DNA of 64,000 nucleotides from Natrarchaeobius chitinivorans (GTDB lineage: Archaea; Halobacteriota; Halobacteria; Halobacteriales; Natrialbaceae). The stretch is taken from NCBI RefSeq assembly GCF_003841505.1, contig NZ_REGA01000001.1, positions 372,001-436,000 on the forward strand, given 5' to 3'. Below are positions 17,685 to 26,676 of this stretch, in pieces; the stretch's first letter is position 1; each line of letters starts with the position of its first letter. The notes beneath the pieces are model-generated. The model had not been told where the DNA came from and made no database searches. It saw only the letters and a list, made by a program, of their open reading frames with translations. A program made the position numbers and the translations under genes.

Positions 17685-18866
17685 TCACTTCTCGATGATG
17701 CTCTCCTCGACGGCTTCCCCGAAGTGCCGGGCCGTATCCTCGTAGTACAACAGGAGGTCGTCGCCGGCCTCGAGGTCCGTCACCGCCTTCCGGCCGTCAC
17801 CGGTCGCCACCTTGATCGTCTCCGCGTTCTGAAGGAGGGTTTCGACGCGGTCGCCGTCGTCGGTCTCGAGGGCGACGCGAAACATCGGTCGCTTCTCGAT
17901 TTTCACCCGGCCGACGATGGCTTCACGGGTGTTTCCGTTCGTGTCGACGACCTGAACCTCGTCGCCGCTTTGCAGTTCCGAGAGGTACTTCGTGCCGCCG
18001 TCGGGCGTTCGAACGTAGGCGTGGACGGCTCCGGCGTTGACCCGGAACGGCCGCGAGGCGACGTACGGCGACTCAGCGGTTTCGGCGTGGACGAACACGA
18101 GCCCACGACTCATCGATCCGATCAACATCCCCTCGTCGTGCTCGAGGAGGCTGCCGGTGTCGACGCAGACGCGGTCCGCGCTGCCGACGCGTTCGACGTC
18201 GAGCACCGTCGCGTACTCGAGGTCGAGCGATTCGCGTTCGGCCTGGTCGCGGACCTCGACCGTGGTGCGGATCTCGTCGGGGTCGTCGGAATCCAGCAAC
18301 ACCGCGTCGGTACCGATCTCGAGCGTCTCGAACGCCGTCCTGGCTTCCTCGGCGCTCGTCACGCCCGCGACGAGGTCGGTCTCCTCGCCGATCCGGGCGA
18401 TCAGGTTCTCGAGGGGGATGATCGTCCAGTCTTCCCCGACGACGATCGTGTGGTCGGCAACTTCCGCGGCCGTTTCGGCGAATCGTTCGTACTCCTTGCC
18501 GAGGATGCGAACGTACGCGCCCCGTTCGAGTTCGACGTCGCGCCGGAGCGTCGAGAGGTCGGCGGACCCCGAGAGGTCCTCGGGCATGTCGATCGTCGCG
18601 TCGCCTTCCCCGTCCTTGCCGACGACGATGGCGTCGGGTTGTGCGTCGGAATCGCCGTCGTCTTCGGCGTCGTCGACCAGCGTCACGTCCCCGTCGGTCC
18701 GAAACGCCGCGACGTTGATATCCCCGAGTTCTCGCACCCGAGAGACGTCGTCCTCGTCGACCAGTACCCAGTCTACACCCGCCTCGAGCGCGGTGGTTAT
18801 CCGCTCGCGGCGGTCGTCCCAGTCGCCGACGGTGTCGTCGGCTTTTATCCACACGGATCGGCTCAT
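17685..18866 (-). CDS. 3-dehydroquinate synthase II
   Basis: 393 residues. This archaeal enzyme makes 3-dehydroquinate from 2-amino-3,7-dideoxy-D-threo-hept-6-ulosonate and replaces bacterial AroB. The N-terminus (MSRSVWIKADDTVGDWDDR) and C-terminal domain (GDDLLLYYEDTARHFG) match the family, as do VHAYVRTPDGGTKYLSEL and the NAETIKVAT stretch. The start at 18866 fits family length. Together with aroD at 14729 it supplies two successive steps toward shikimate, though the genes are not in one operon. Confidence 0.95.
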   Translation of the reverse strand: MSRSVWIKADDTVGDWDDRRERITTALEAGVDWVLVDEDDVSRVRELGDINVAAFRTDGDVTLVDDAEDDGDSDAQPDAIVVGKDGEGDATIDMPEDLSGSADLSTLRRDVELERGAYVRILGKEYERFAETAAEVADHTIVVGEDWTIIPLENLIARIGEETDLVAGVTSAEEARTAFETLEIGTDAVLLDSDDPDEIRTTVEVRDQAERESLDLEYATVLDVERVGSADRVCVDTGSLLEHDEGMLIGSMSRGLVFVHAETAESPYVASRPFRVNAGAVHAYVRTPDGGTKYLSELQSGDEVQVVDTNGNTREAIVGRVKIEKRPMFRVALETDDGDRVETLLQNAETIKVATGDGRKAVTDLEAGDDLLLYYEDTARHFGEAVEESIIEK

Positions 18867-19144
18867 AACTCGACGGTCGAAGGGGAGTGGCTTGAACGTG
18901 GCGGATCACATAGAACGGCAATTTGTGCCGATAGTGAGGAGAGAAACGTGAGTGAGGATACGATTTCGGTAGTGATTGTCGATCTCTCCGGCCTGAAGGT
19001 GTGGTGTTGTACCTGCCCCACGTATACCACCCACTGATACGGATCGTCGGCGATATTCTGGAACGCACCGGACCGGATATCGACGGAGCGTGGTCCACGA
19101 AGGTAGCGAAACGTTGAGAACCGTCCGCTCCCAATACTCGGTAG

Positions 19145-19816
19145 ATGGCCGAATACGACGCGGTCTGTTTCGACCTCGACAACACCCTGTGTGAGCCCAC
19201 GCAGGACGCGTCGACCCTGCTCGAGCGGACGTTCAAGCGGGCGGGCCTCGAGCAGTTCTGTACGCCCGCGGACTTGCGGGCGGCAGTCCCCGCGTTGCCG
19301 ACGGCCGAAACCGATCGCGAGTTCTACGAACACCTCTTTTCGGAGGTTGCGACCCGTGCCAACGTCGATCCCGCGGTCTCCTCTCGCCTCACCGACTGGT
19401 ACCTCGAGATCCGCGATCCGACCGCGGTGCGGTTTCGACCGGGAGCGGCGGCCGCACTCGAGTACGCGAGCGAGCGTGGACGCGTCGGCCTGATCACGAA
19501 CGGCGGGCGGACGACCCAGACCAAGAAGCTCCGCGAACTCGGCATCGACGACGCCTTCGACGTCTGCGTGTTTACCGAACCGAGCGCGGGTATCTACCCG
19601 AAACCAGACGGCGCTCCCTTCGAGTACGCGCTTTCGGAACTCGAGGCAACTCCGGAGACGACGATCCACGTCGGCGACTCGCTGCACGCGGACGTCGCCG
19701 GCGCGAACGCGATGGGCCTGGATTCGGCGTGGATCGACACCGGCCGCGGCAGAGGCGGCGATCACCAGCCGACGTACGAACTGTCGACCCTCGAGGCGTT
19801 CGAGCGGATCGTCTGA
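19145..19816 (+). CDS. HAD-superfamily hydrolase
   Basis: 223 residues. It has motif I DLDNTLCEPT near the N-terminus, motif II Thr/Asn in GLITNGGRTTQTK, Lys in YPKPDGAPF, and motif IV HVGDSLHADVAGA. The large alpha-helical cap between motifs I and II places it in subfamily I, with phosphoglycolate-phosphatase-like enzymes. Its substrate, probably a small phosphomonoester, cannot be named. It is preceded by ~280 bp without a clear gene. Confidence 0.9.
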   Translation: MAEYDAVCFDLDNTLCEPTQDASTLLERTFKRAGLEQFCTPADLRAAVPALPTAETDREFYEHLFSEVATRANVDPAVSSRLTDWYLEIRDPTAVRFRPGAAAALEYASERGRVGLITNGGRTTQTKKLRELGIDDAFDVCVFTEPSAGIYPKPDGAPFEYALSELEATPETTIHVGDSLHADVAGANAMGLDSAWIDTGRGRGGDHQPTYELSTLEAFERIV

Positions 19817-19937
19817 CCCGGTCTACTGCCAGCTGATCCGGTGTCAACTGGTAGAGTGTCGGTCGGTGTCAGTGTGGCCACAATGGGTGGGACCGACCGG
19901 AACATAGCAACACCAGCCCGTCCGAGTGCGCCGATTC

Positions 19938-20282
19938 CTACTCGAGCCAGACCGCCACGATGTACAGCCCGATGCCGACGAAGACGGCGATCGACGACGC
20001 GTCGTCGAGCAGCTGGAGTCGGGAAAACAGGTGCGCGAACTGGAGTACGCCCCCGGCGACGAGACAGAGCGACGCACCGAGGATCGCCGGTGCCGATCGG
20101 TCGGCCTGCAAGAAGAGTACCGTTCCGACGCCGACGGCGACGACCCCGAAGACGAACTCCGAGGCGAAAAGGGCCAGCGGGTCGTTCGCAATCGTTGCGT
20201 AGCCAAACAGGACGAAGTAGAGGACGATGCCGAGAAAGATCGCCCGATACACTCGTTCCGGTGTGTCTTCGAGACCGCTCAT
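19938..20282 (-). CDS. Small membrane protein, four helices
   Basis: 114 residues, mostly hydrophobic, with about four transmembrane segments (for example AIFLGIVLYFVLFGY, FGVVAVGVGTVLFLQ, ILGASLCLVAGGVLQF and IAVFVGIGLYIVAV). No catalytic motif is visible. It lies downstream of the CPBP protease gene on the same strand with an 86-bp gap and could be cotranscribed with lonB. Function unknown. Confidence 0.7.
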   Translation of the reverse strand: MSGLEDTPERVYRAIFLGIVLYFVLFGYATIANDPLALFASEFVFGVVAVGVGTVLFLQADRSAPAILGASLCLVAGGVLQFAHLFSRLQLLDDASSIAVFVGIGLYIVAVWLE

Positions 20283-20368
20283 ACGCGGATATCTCCCGCC
20301 ACCCCCTTATCGATACTGAGACGAGTCGGCCTCGAGATCTGACCGGACTTTACTGGGGGTGTCGCGAC

Positions 20369-21364
20369 TCAGCGCTCGAGCGGTTCGGCCCACTCGAGGC
20401 CGAAGGCCTCGTGGACGACGAACTCGAGGGCGTTGATGAGGTAGTGAGCGACGACGACGACCAGGAAGCTACCGGTGAGGATGAACACCGCCGCGAGGAC
20501 GAACCCGAGCACTCCGGTGACGATGATGCCGACCGTCCCCTGGACGCCGTGACCGACGGCGAACGCGATCGAGGAGAGGACGGCGAGTGCCCACGGCGAG
20601 ACGCCGAAACCGGCCGATACGACGCCGATTAGTGCCGCACGGAAGAGCAACTCTTCGAAGACGGCAATGATCGGCAGGACGACCAGGAGCAAGACGAGCC
20701 ACCCCCGCACCGAATCGGGTGCGAGCAACTCCCGCAGCCCTTCGTCGTGGTCGAACCCGAATCGGGTCGCGAACGCCGCCCCGAGTTCGTTGCCGACGTA
20801 GAGGACGACGCCCGCTACCGTCCCCAACACGAGTCCCGTCTCGAGGTACGATCTCGAGAACTCGATCCCCAGCCAGTCGGCCGGAATACCGGTATAGAGG
20901 ACCGCCCCGAGCAACACGAGCGCGAACAGCCCCTGTGAGACGGCGACGTTCGCGAGCACCATTCCGGTCGACATCGCCGAGGGGTCGACGCCCTTTTGTT
21001 GGGTGCCTGATCGGCCTCGGGTTTTCCTCGTGCGATCGACGGCGTCGGCCTCCCCACCCCTCTGTTCCGACTCGTCGAAGCCGTCGTTCGGTTCGCGCCC
21101 TTTGGAGACCTCGTTCGGTTCGTATTCCTCGGTGACCGCGTTCGACTCCCGTCGATCGTCCCGTTCCTCGAGCGATTCGCTCGAGGGTTCGTCTGCAAAG
21201 AACGAATTCGGCTGTCGTTGCGAGTCGGCGGTATCAGCGGGTCCGGTCGAGTTCTCGAGAGAACCGTCCCCGTCGGTAAATGCCGACTGCGTGAGATGCG
21301 AGAGAACGAGTAACAGCGCGAGGACGACGCCCGCAATCGCGACGAACGCCGTCGGCTGGGGCAT
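20369..21364 (-). CDS. CPBP-family intramembrane metalloprotease
   Basis: 331 residues. An N-terminal membrane helix is followed by a ~90-residue polar segment and then a multi-helix CPBP (Abi/CAAX-like) domain. The catalytic EELLFRAAL motif sits near residue 240, with His in VGHGVQGT and HYLINALEF. Family members cleave prenylated or membrane-embedded substrates, though several act as chaperone-like partners. The ATG immediately follows the stop codon of lonB with no gap, strongly implying cotranscription and perhaps joint membrane proteolysis. Confidence 0.88.
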   Translation of the reverse strand: MPQPTAFVAIAGVVLALLLVLSHLTQSAFTDGDGSLENSTGPADTADSQRQPNSFFADEPSSESLEERDDRRESNAVTEEYEPNEVSKGREPNDGFDESEQRGGEADAVDRTRKTRGRSGTQQKGVDPSAMSTGMVLANVAVSQGLFALVLLGAVLYTGIPADWLGIEFSRSYLETGLVLGTVAGVVLYVGNELGAAFATRFGFDHDEGLRELLAPDSVRGWLVLLLVVLPIIAVFEELLFRAALIGVVSAGFGVSPWALAVLSSIAFAVGHGVQGTVGIIVTGVLGFVLAAVFILTGSFLVVVVAHYLINALEFVVHEAFGLEWAEPLER

Positions 21365-23572
21365 CTATTGTGGGCTCGGGTTCGAGCCGCTGGCCGAACC
21401 GACGGCCCCCTGTCCCTGGTCGAAAGCGCTCTCGGTGATCGACTTGAGGCGGTCGACCAGCGAGTCCTTCCGTGGCTCTCCCATCAGCGCGACGTCGAGT
21501 ACCTCGCTGATGTTCGAACACGGAATGATCTCGACCATCTCCTCGTACTCCTCTTCTATCATCACGTCCTGTTCGTTGGCCTTGGGGATGATGACTCTGC
21601 TGCAGCCGGCTTTCGCGGCGGCTTCGATCTTGTGAGTGACGCCGCCGACGGGGAGGACGTCGCCGCGCACCGACAGCGAGCCGGTCATCGCGACCGACTG
21701 GTCGACGGGGATGTCCTCTAAGGCGGAGATGACGGCTGTCGCCACGGTGATCGAGGCGGAGTCGCCGTCGACGCCCTGCTGGCCGGCCTGGACGAACTGG
21801 ATGTGGATGTCCTTCTCCGAGAGGTCGACGTCCGAGAACTTCTTGATGATCGCGGAGACGTTCTGGACCGACTCCTCGGCCATCTCCTTGAGCTTGCCCG
21901 TCGCGATGACCTGCCCGCCGCCCTGTGCGGGGGCGATTTCGGCCATCACGGGGAGCATGATCCCGGAGTCCTCGCCCATGACGGCGAGCCCGTTGACCCG
22001 TCCTTCGACGCCGTCTTTGGTGACCTGCAGCTCGTAGTCCTTGCGCCGTTCGATGTAGTCGTCGGCGAGTTGCTGTTCGATCGATCGCGAGCGCTCTTTG
22101 GCCTGAAGGACGTCGTCGCGGGTGGTGTGCTCGCGATCCTCGGCGCGGGCGATGTCTCCGGCGACCCGAACCAGTCCACCGAGATTACGGAACAGGAGCG
22201 TGAGGTGGTCCTTCCGACCTGCGCGGCGCTTTGCCTCGAGGATGAGTTCCTCGACGGCGTCCCGGGTGAAGTGGGGAAGTCGGCCGTCGCGTTCGACCTC
22301 CTGGGCGATGAAGCGCGCGTACTTGCGCCGCATTTCGGGCGTGTCCTCGATGGTGTCGTCCATGTAGACCTCGTACCCGTATCCCTTGATGCGCGAGCGA
22401 AGCGCGGGGTGCATGTTCTCCATCGCATCGAGGTTCCCCGCGGCGATCATGACGAAGTCACAGGGGACGGGTTCGGTCTGGACCATCGCGCCCGAGGAGC
22501 GCTCGGACTGGCCCGTGATGGAGAACTCGCCCTCCTGAATCGCCGTCATCAGCTTCTGCTGGGTGCGGACGTCTAACGTGTTGATCTCGTCGACGAACAA
22601 CACCCCCTTGTTCGATTTGTGTATCGACCCCGGTTCGACGCGGTCGTGACTCGGCGTCTCCATTCCGCCGGACTGGAACGGGTCGTGTCGGACGTCGCCA
22701 AGCAGTGCGCCGGCGTGGGCACCCGTGGCGTCTTCGAAGGGAGCGGTGCGCTGATCGCCGTTGTCGACGATCATGTTCGGCACCATCGCATCGGTGCCGC
22801 GGGAGGTGTATCGGAAGATAAGCCAGATGATACCCGCCGCGAGGATGCCCAGGAGAATGTTCCTCGCGAGAATCGCGTATCCGATGATGATCGCGATGAT
22901 GATCCACATCAGGATCGAACGCATCTGGTTGCGCTTTCTGGCTTCCTCCTTGTGGGCGTCGATGATCTGTTCGCCTTTGCCGGCGGGAACGGTCCGCACT
23001 TTCGGCTCGTTGCCGTCGTCAGGATTGTGATAGACGAGGACGTCCTGTAGGTCCTCCTGGGGGAGGAGCTGGCTCATCGCCTTCGCGAGCATCGACTTCC
23101 CGGTTCCGGGCGAACCGATCATCATGACGTGACGGCGCTGTTTGGCCGCTTTGATGATGATATCTCGCGCTTCGTCCTGTCCGATGACCTGATCGACGAG
23201 TCGGTCGGGGACTTCGATGTCCGCGGTCGTATCGATTTTCAGTCCGCCGAGGAGGTCGTCCTCGGCGATTTCCTCGTCGACCTCGACGCCGGGATCGACC
23301 TCGACTGTACTGCCGAGGTCCTCGACGGTCTCGATATCGTCGCCGTCTGCCGACCCGTCTTCGTGCGGATCCGGTTCCGGGTCCGGCCCGAATTCGTCGA
23401 TCGAATCCTCGAGATCGTCGACATCCTCGCGTCGGTCGCCGTCCTCTTCTTCCGGCGGCAACCGGTCTCCCTGACGTCCCTGTGAGCGATCTTGCTCGGC
23501 GATTCCGTCCTCTTTGGGGGCGGAATCAGGGGCGTCTTCGGGAGGATCGTCAACGTTCGTATCGTTGCTCAT
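21365..23572 (-). CDS. lonB: ATP-dependent protease LonB, membrane-anchored
   Basis: 735 residues. The acidic N-terminal extension (~110 residues) looks disordered. The AAA+ module has Walker A GSPGTGKS (about 153-160) and Walker B GVLFVDEIN. Two transmembrane helices (about 220-254) are inserted in the AAA domain, as in archaeal LonB. The C-terminal protease domain has catalytic Ser605 (GDSAS) and Lys648 (THKIE). LonB is essential in Haloferax volcanii, where published work links it to turnover of membrane-associated proteins including phytoene synthase. It is followed without a gap by the CPBP protease gene. Confidence 0.97.
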   Translation of the reverse strand: MSNDTNVDDPPEDAPDSAPKEDGIAEQDRSQGRQGDRLPPEEEDGDRREDVDDLEDSIDEFGPDPEPDPHEDGSADGDDIETVEDLGSTVEVDPGVEVDEEIAEDDLLGGLKIDTTADIEVPDRLVDQVIGQDEARDIIIKAAKQRRHVMMIGSPGTGKSMLAKAMSQLLPQEDLQDVLVYHNPDDGNEPKVRTVPAGKGEQIIDAHKEEARKRNQMRSILMWIIIAIIIGYAILARNILLGILAAGIIWLIFRYTSRGTDAMVPNMIVDNGDQRTAPFEDATGAHAGALLGDVRHDPFQSGGMETPSHDRVEPGSIHKSNKGVLFVDEINTLDVRTQQKLMTAIQEGEFSITGQSERSSGAMVQTEPVPCDFVMIAAGNLDAMENMHPALRSRIKGYGYEVYMDDTIEDTPEMRRKYARFIAQEVERDGRLPHFTRDAVEELILEAKRRAGRKDHLTLLFRNLGGLVRVAGDIARAEDREHTTRDDVLQAKERSRSIEQQLADDYIERRKDYELQVTKDGVEGRVNGLAVMGEDSGIMLPVMAEIAPAQGGGQVIATGKLKEMAEESVQNVSAIIKKFSDVDLSEKDIHIQFVQAGQQGVDGDSASITVATAVISALEDIPVDQSVAMTGSLSVRGDVLPVGGVTHKIEAAAKAGCSRVIIPKANEQDVMIEEEYEEMVEIIPCSNISEVLDVALMGEPRKDSLVDRLKSITESAFDQGQGAVGSASGSNPSPQ

Positions 23573-24022
23573 AGAACTCTGTTCGGTACCTGTCTCGAAG
23601 GGATTGCCACTGATATACTTTCTCCATGCCGAGTTAGGTGTCAGTGGGTGAAACCGTCAGTTACAGCGCCCGAGAAAGACGATTGGGAGTTGGCGGTTGG
23701 CAGCGGAGAACGGCTGGATCGGGCAGGGGATTTCAGCGAGCGGGTAGACGGCGTCGAATCTCGAGACTCGTCGAATAAATTGACCACAAACCGGGAGAGT
23801 CCTCGCGCGCCGGTATCCGCGAGACGCCAACCGGGTACAGACCCAATAGTAACCACTGTACATCATCCCACACCTGATCGCCGGACGGATCGTCGATGGG
23901 TGTAGAAATCGGTGCAGTTGTTACTATAGCCGGGGGCCGTAGGAACTGCCTACGCGGAGTTCGATCGGCCAGCACGGCCGAGACTCGCCACTCTTAAGCG
24001 TGACGGTCCACCAGGTTTCGAC
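23573..24022. other. lonB/nadM divergent intergenic region
   Basis: 450 bp with the promoters of the two divergent genes. A complete short F2 element lies at 23845-23929. No additional gene is supported; the remaining sequence shows no other repeat. Confidence 0.5.
23845..23929 (-). repeat. F2 palindromic element, short form
   Basis: The ends ATAGTAACCACTG and CAGTTGTTACTATAG are inverted repeats. The inner arms CACACCTGATCG and CGATGGGTGT also pair. The reverse complement matches the copy at 24689 along its whole length, so the two copies flank nadM in inverted orientation. Confidence 0.75.
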
Positions 24023-24541
24023 ATGACACGGGGGTTCTACATCGGTCGGTTTCAGCCGTTTCACAACGGCCACCGGAACATGGTTTCCCGGATCGCCGAC
24101 GACGTCGACGAGCTCGTCCTCGGAATCGGGAGCGCCGACGACTCGCACACCGTCAGAAATCCGTTTACCGCCGGCGAACGGATCATGATGATCACTAAAT
24201 CGCTCGTCGACACCGACCTCGTCACGTACGCGGTTCCGATCGAAGACCTCGAGCGAAACTCGGTGTGGGTGAGTCACGTCCAGAGCATGAGCCCGGACTT
24301 CGACGTCGCCTACTCGAACAACCCGCTCGTCATCCAGCTCTTTCGGGAAGCCGACATCGAGATCCGCCAGTCGCCGATGTTCAACCGCGACGTCCTCGAG
24401 GGTGCCGAGGTTCGCGAACGGATGATAAACGACGGCGACTGGGAGTCGCTCGTCCCCGAGGCGGTCGTCGAAGTCGTCGACGAAATCGACGGCATCGAAC
24501 GCATCCAGATGGTCAGCGGGACGGATTCGAACGGCGAGTAG
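24023..24541 (+). CDS. nadM: Nicotinamide-nucleotide adenylyltransferase, archaeal type
   Basis: 172 residues. It joins ATP and NMN to give NAD. The nucleotidyltransferase signature GRFQPFHNGHRNM holds the HxGH-type motif, and YAVPIEDLERNSVWVSHVQS matches the archaeal NadM family. In other haloarchaea I recall it directly adjacent to the SAM hydroxide adenosyltransferase gene. Here about 6 kb of accessory DNA lies between them, and an F2 copy sits on each side of nadM. Confidence 0.95.
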   Translation: MTRGFYIGRFQPFHNGHRNMVSRIADDVDELVLGIGSADDSHTVRNPFTAGERIMMITKSLVDTDLVTYAVPIEDLERNSVWVSHVQSMSPDFDVAYSNNPLVIQLFREADIEIRQSPMFNRDVLEGAEVRERMINDGDWESLVPEAVVEVVDEIDGIERIQMVSGTDSNGE

Positions 24542-24688
24542 GCGGATCGGCCCGTCGACGTCCGCTGGTACGACGAACTCGAGGATGGTGGTACCGACGA
24601 CGAACTCGAGGGTGGTCGGTATTGTACGAACTGCTATAATGGTTTACCGGCGGGGCCGCCACCTGGTTCGGGGTCCCACCAGAAAGAC

Positions 24689-24772
24689 ACAGTAACAACT
24701 GTAACGATGTACACACCCATCGCCGATCAGTCTGGCGATCAGATGTGGGATGACGTGCAGTGGCTACTATAG
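24689..24772 (+). repeat. F2 palindromic element, short form
   Basis: AGTAACAACTG at the left pairs with CAGTGGCTACT at the right end, which continues ATAG. The inner arms ACACACCCATCGCC and GGCGATCAGATGTG pair around a short loop. It begins about 150 bp after the nadM stop. The preceding 24570-24690 holds a 27-bp direct repeat (acgacgaactcgagg) and a GC-rich hairpin that may be a decayed F1. Confidence 0.75.
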
Positions 24773-25045
24773 TAGTCGGTGAAAGTAATTGCACTCCCAA
24801 ACGCTAAAATTCAGGTTCGTATTTTTCACCAACCAATCGCTCACACCAGGTAATTCCTACTCAACCCCTGCAGATTGCACAACTCTTGCAGATCAGTCAC
24901 AGAGTGGCTATATGTGGCTATGTCGCATAGGTCAGCCAACAAATGACAGACGATAGTGATCAGTTCGAAACCGAAGAGAGACAGATCACGAGGGGTTCTT
25001 CCGGGAGCGATCGCACTGAGCGTCTGACAACCGGGGTGGTTCGAC
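24773..25045. other. Region upstream of the FAD oxidoreductase gene
   Basis: Relatively AT-rich DNA after the F2 copy, with repeated short words gtggctatatgtggctatgt (24904-24923) that include a TATA-like ctatatgtg about 30 nt before the ATG at 24943. A possible 38-codon frame begins there (next entry). Confidence 0.4.
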
Positions 25046-25059
25046 GTGGAGACGCTTGA
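24943..25059 (+). CDS. Possible truncated N-terminal fragment, 38 aa
   Basis: An ATG with a plausible promoter opens a frame starting MTDDSDQFETEERQITRGSS. It ends at 25057-25059, overlapping the first codons of the oxidoreductase gene in another frame. The acidic start looks haloarchaeal, while the following gene does not. It may be the stub of a resident gene cut by the arriving DNA, or a short leader peptide. No homology can be named. Confidence 0.25.
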   Translation: MTDDSDQFETEERQITRGSSGSDRTERLTTGVVRRGDA

Positions 25060-26458
25060 GACGGATTACCTGGTGGTGGGTGCCGGGGCGTCGGGGATGG
25101 CGTTTACGGACACGTTGATCGACGAGTCCGATGCCAATGTCGTGATGGTAGACCGGCGGGCGAATCCGGGTGGCCACTGGAACGACGCCTATCCGTTCGT
25201 ACGGCTGCACAATCCGTCTGCGGTCTACGGGGTCAACTCGCGGCAACTCGGCAACGACGAGGTCGACGAGGTCGGCCCCAACGCCGGATTCTACGAGCGG
25301 GCGACCGGCGCGGAGATTTGCGACTACTATCGCCGCGTGCTCGAGAAGGACCTGGTCGGCCCGGGACAAGTCCGGTTTTTCGGCATGTCCAACTACATCG
25401 GTCCCGATGGGTGCCACCATCGGTTCGAGTCGCGGCTGACCGGAGAGATGACCGAGGTGAAGGTCCGGCGCCGGGTCGTGGACGCCACCTACGTGGAATC
25501 GTCCATCCCCGCGACCCACACACCGCCGTTCGACGTTGATACGGACGTGCGGCTGGTCACCCCCAACGAACTCGTCGACCTCACCAACCCAGCCGACGGG
25601 TTCACCGTCATCGGTGCAGGGAAGACGTCCATGGATACCTGCGGCTGGCTGCTCAACCGAGGCGTTCCACCGGAGGATATCCGGTGGATTCGACCCCGCG
25701 ACCCCTGGACCTTCCCCCGGCGCAATTTTGAACCCCTGGAGCACGTGCCGTTAGTCATGGAGTCGTTCTCGCTGTGGACGGAAGCTGCCGCGGAGGCCGA
25801 GGACGTCCCCGACTTTTTCCGACGACTCGAAGCCAACGAGGTGCTGATCCCGCTCGACCCCGAGGTCGAACCCGAAACCTTACGTGGGGCGACCCTCAGC
25901 CAGGATGAACGCGACGACCTACGCCGGATCCATACCGTCATCCGCAACGGATACGTTCAGCGTCTAGAGGCCGACCGCATCGTGCTCGACGACGGGACCG
26001 TGCCTACCGACCCACAGCACGTGCACGTTGACTGCACCGCCCCCGGTGTCGGTACCTCTCCGGCGCGGCCGATCTTCGCCCCCGACCGGATCACTATTCA
26101 GTATATCATAGCTCCCGGAACCATTCCATTCAGCCCTGCCATCACTGCCTACGTCGAGGCGAACCGCAACGACGACGCGGAGAAAAACCGGTTGTGCCCG
26201 CCCAACCCCGGGCTCGGCGACGCGGAGAAGTTCGTCGGCCAAACCCTCGTCATGCAACGGGCCCTCGTCGCGTGGCAGGAAGAACCCGACATCGAGGACT
26301 GGCGACAAAGATGTCGACTCAGCTATACACGAGGAATGAACGAACACCTCGAGGACCCACGCATGCAGGACGCCCTCGAGCGGATCGCTGAGTACCAAGA
26401 ATCGGCGATTTCCAACCTCGAGCGGCTCTGGGAACCCGCCGAGCTTTCGACCGCCTGA
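25046..26458 (+). CDS. FAD/NAD(P)-dependent oxidoreductase, likely horizontally acquired
   Basis: 470 residues from a GTG. The N-terminal FAD-binding Rossmann motif is YLVVGAGASGMAFTDTL, with NPGGHWNDAYPFVRLHNPS just after it as in flavin monooxygenase-like proteins. A second dinucleotide site is FTVIGAGKTSMDTCGWLL (about residue 190). The protein is less acidic than its neighbours and resembles actinobacterial NAD(P)-binding proteins in composition (DPWTFPRRNFEPLEHVP), which suggests transfer. The substrate is unknown. The start lies inside another short frame, as if it had been joined to pre-existing DNA. Confidence 0.75.
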   Translation: METLETDYLVVGAGASGMAFTDTLIDESDANVVMVDRRANPGGHWNDAYPFVRLHNPSAVYGVNSRQLGNDEVDEVGPNAGFYERATGAEICDYYRRVLEKDLVGPGQVRFFGMSNYIGPDGCHHRFESRLTGEMTEVKVRRRVVDATYVESSIPATHTPPFDVDTDVRLVTPNELVDLTNPADGFTVIGAGKTSMDTCGWLLNRGVPPEDIRWIRPRDPWTFPRRNFEPLEHVPLVMESFSLWTEAAAEAEDVPDFFRRLEANEVLIPLDPEVEPETLRGATLSQDERDDLRRIHTVIRNGYVQRLEADRIVLDDGTVPTDPQHVHVDCTAPGVGTSPARPIFAPDRITIQYIIAPGTIPFSPAITAYVEANRNDDAEKNRLCPPNPGLGDAEKFVGQTLVMQRALVAWQEEPDIEDWRQRCRLSYTRGMNEHLEDPRMQDALERIAEYQESAISNLERLWEPAELSTA

Positions 26459-26522
26459 ACGGTTTTTCGAGGACCTGCTTGTCCCCAACAATCCGATTTT
26501 TATCAGAAATGACGTGACCGAC

Positions 26523-26609
26523 TCATACGGATTACTGTCCCTGTGTACCGGCGCACCTGCCGCCCGGGTCGCGGGTGCGCCGGCAATGACGTACCAGTAA
26601 ACCGTATCA
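26523..26609 (-). mobile_element. F1 palindromic element, copy 3
   Basis: TACGGATTACTGTCC at the left pairs with the right end CCAGTAAACCGTA. The inner stem is CGGCGCACC / GGTGCGCCG around GCCCGGGT, in reverse orientation to copy 1. It is flanked by TCA on both sides. It lies 64 bp after the oxidoreductase stop codon and not at a stop codon itself. Confidence 0.8.
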
Positions 26610-26676
26610 GAGAACGTATTCATATCTTGTCGTTCGCTCAATTCGCCGTCATCGAAATAAACGAAGATGGACAGCA

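Noticed and set aside
17724-19037. 437-codon frame opposite 3-dehydroquinate synthase II
   Set aside because: Shadow of a clear family member; its only independent part (18948-19037) is a short Cys-containing stub without support.
19035-19042. TGATACGG word resembling an F1 end
   Set aside because: No matching right end or palindrome within 100 bp; an 8-bp match can occur by chance.
24640-24690. GC-rich hairpin starting ATAATGGTTTACCGG that might be another F1
   Set aside because: Termini do not match the F1 consensus and no flanking 3-bp duplication is found.
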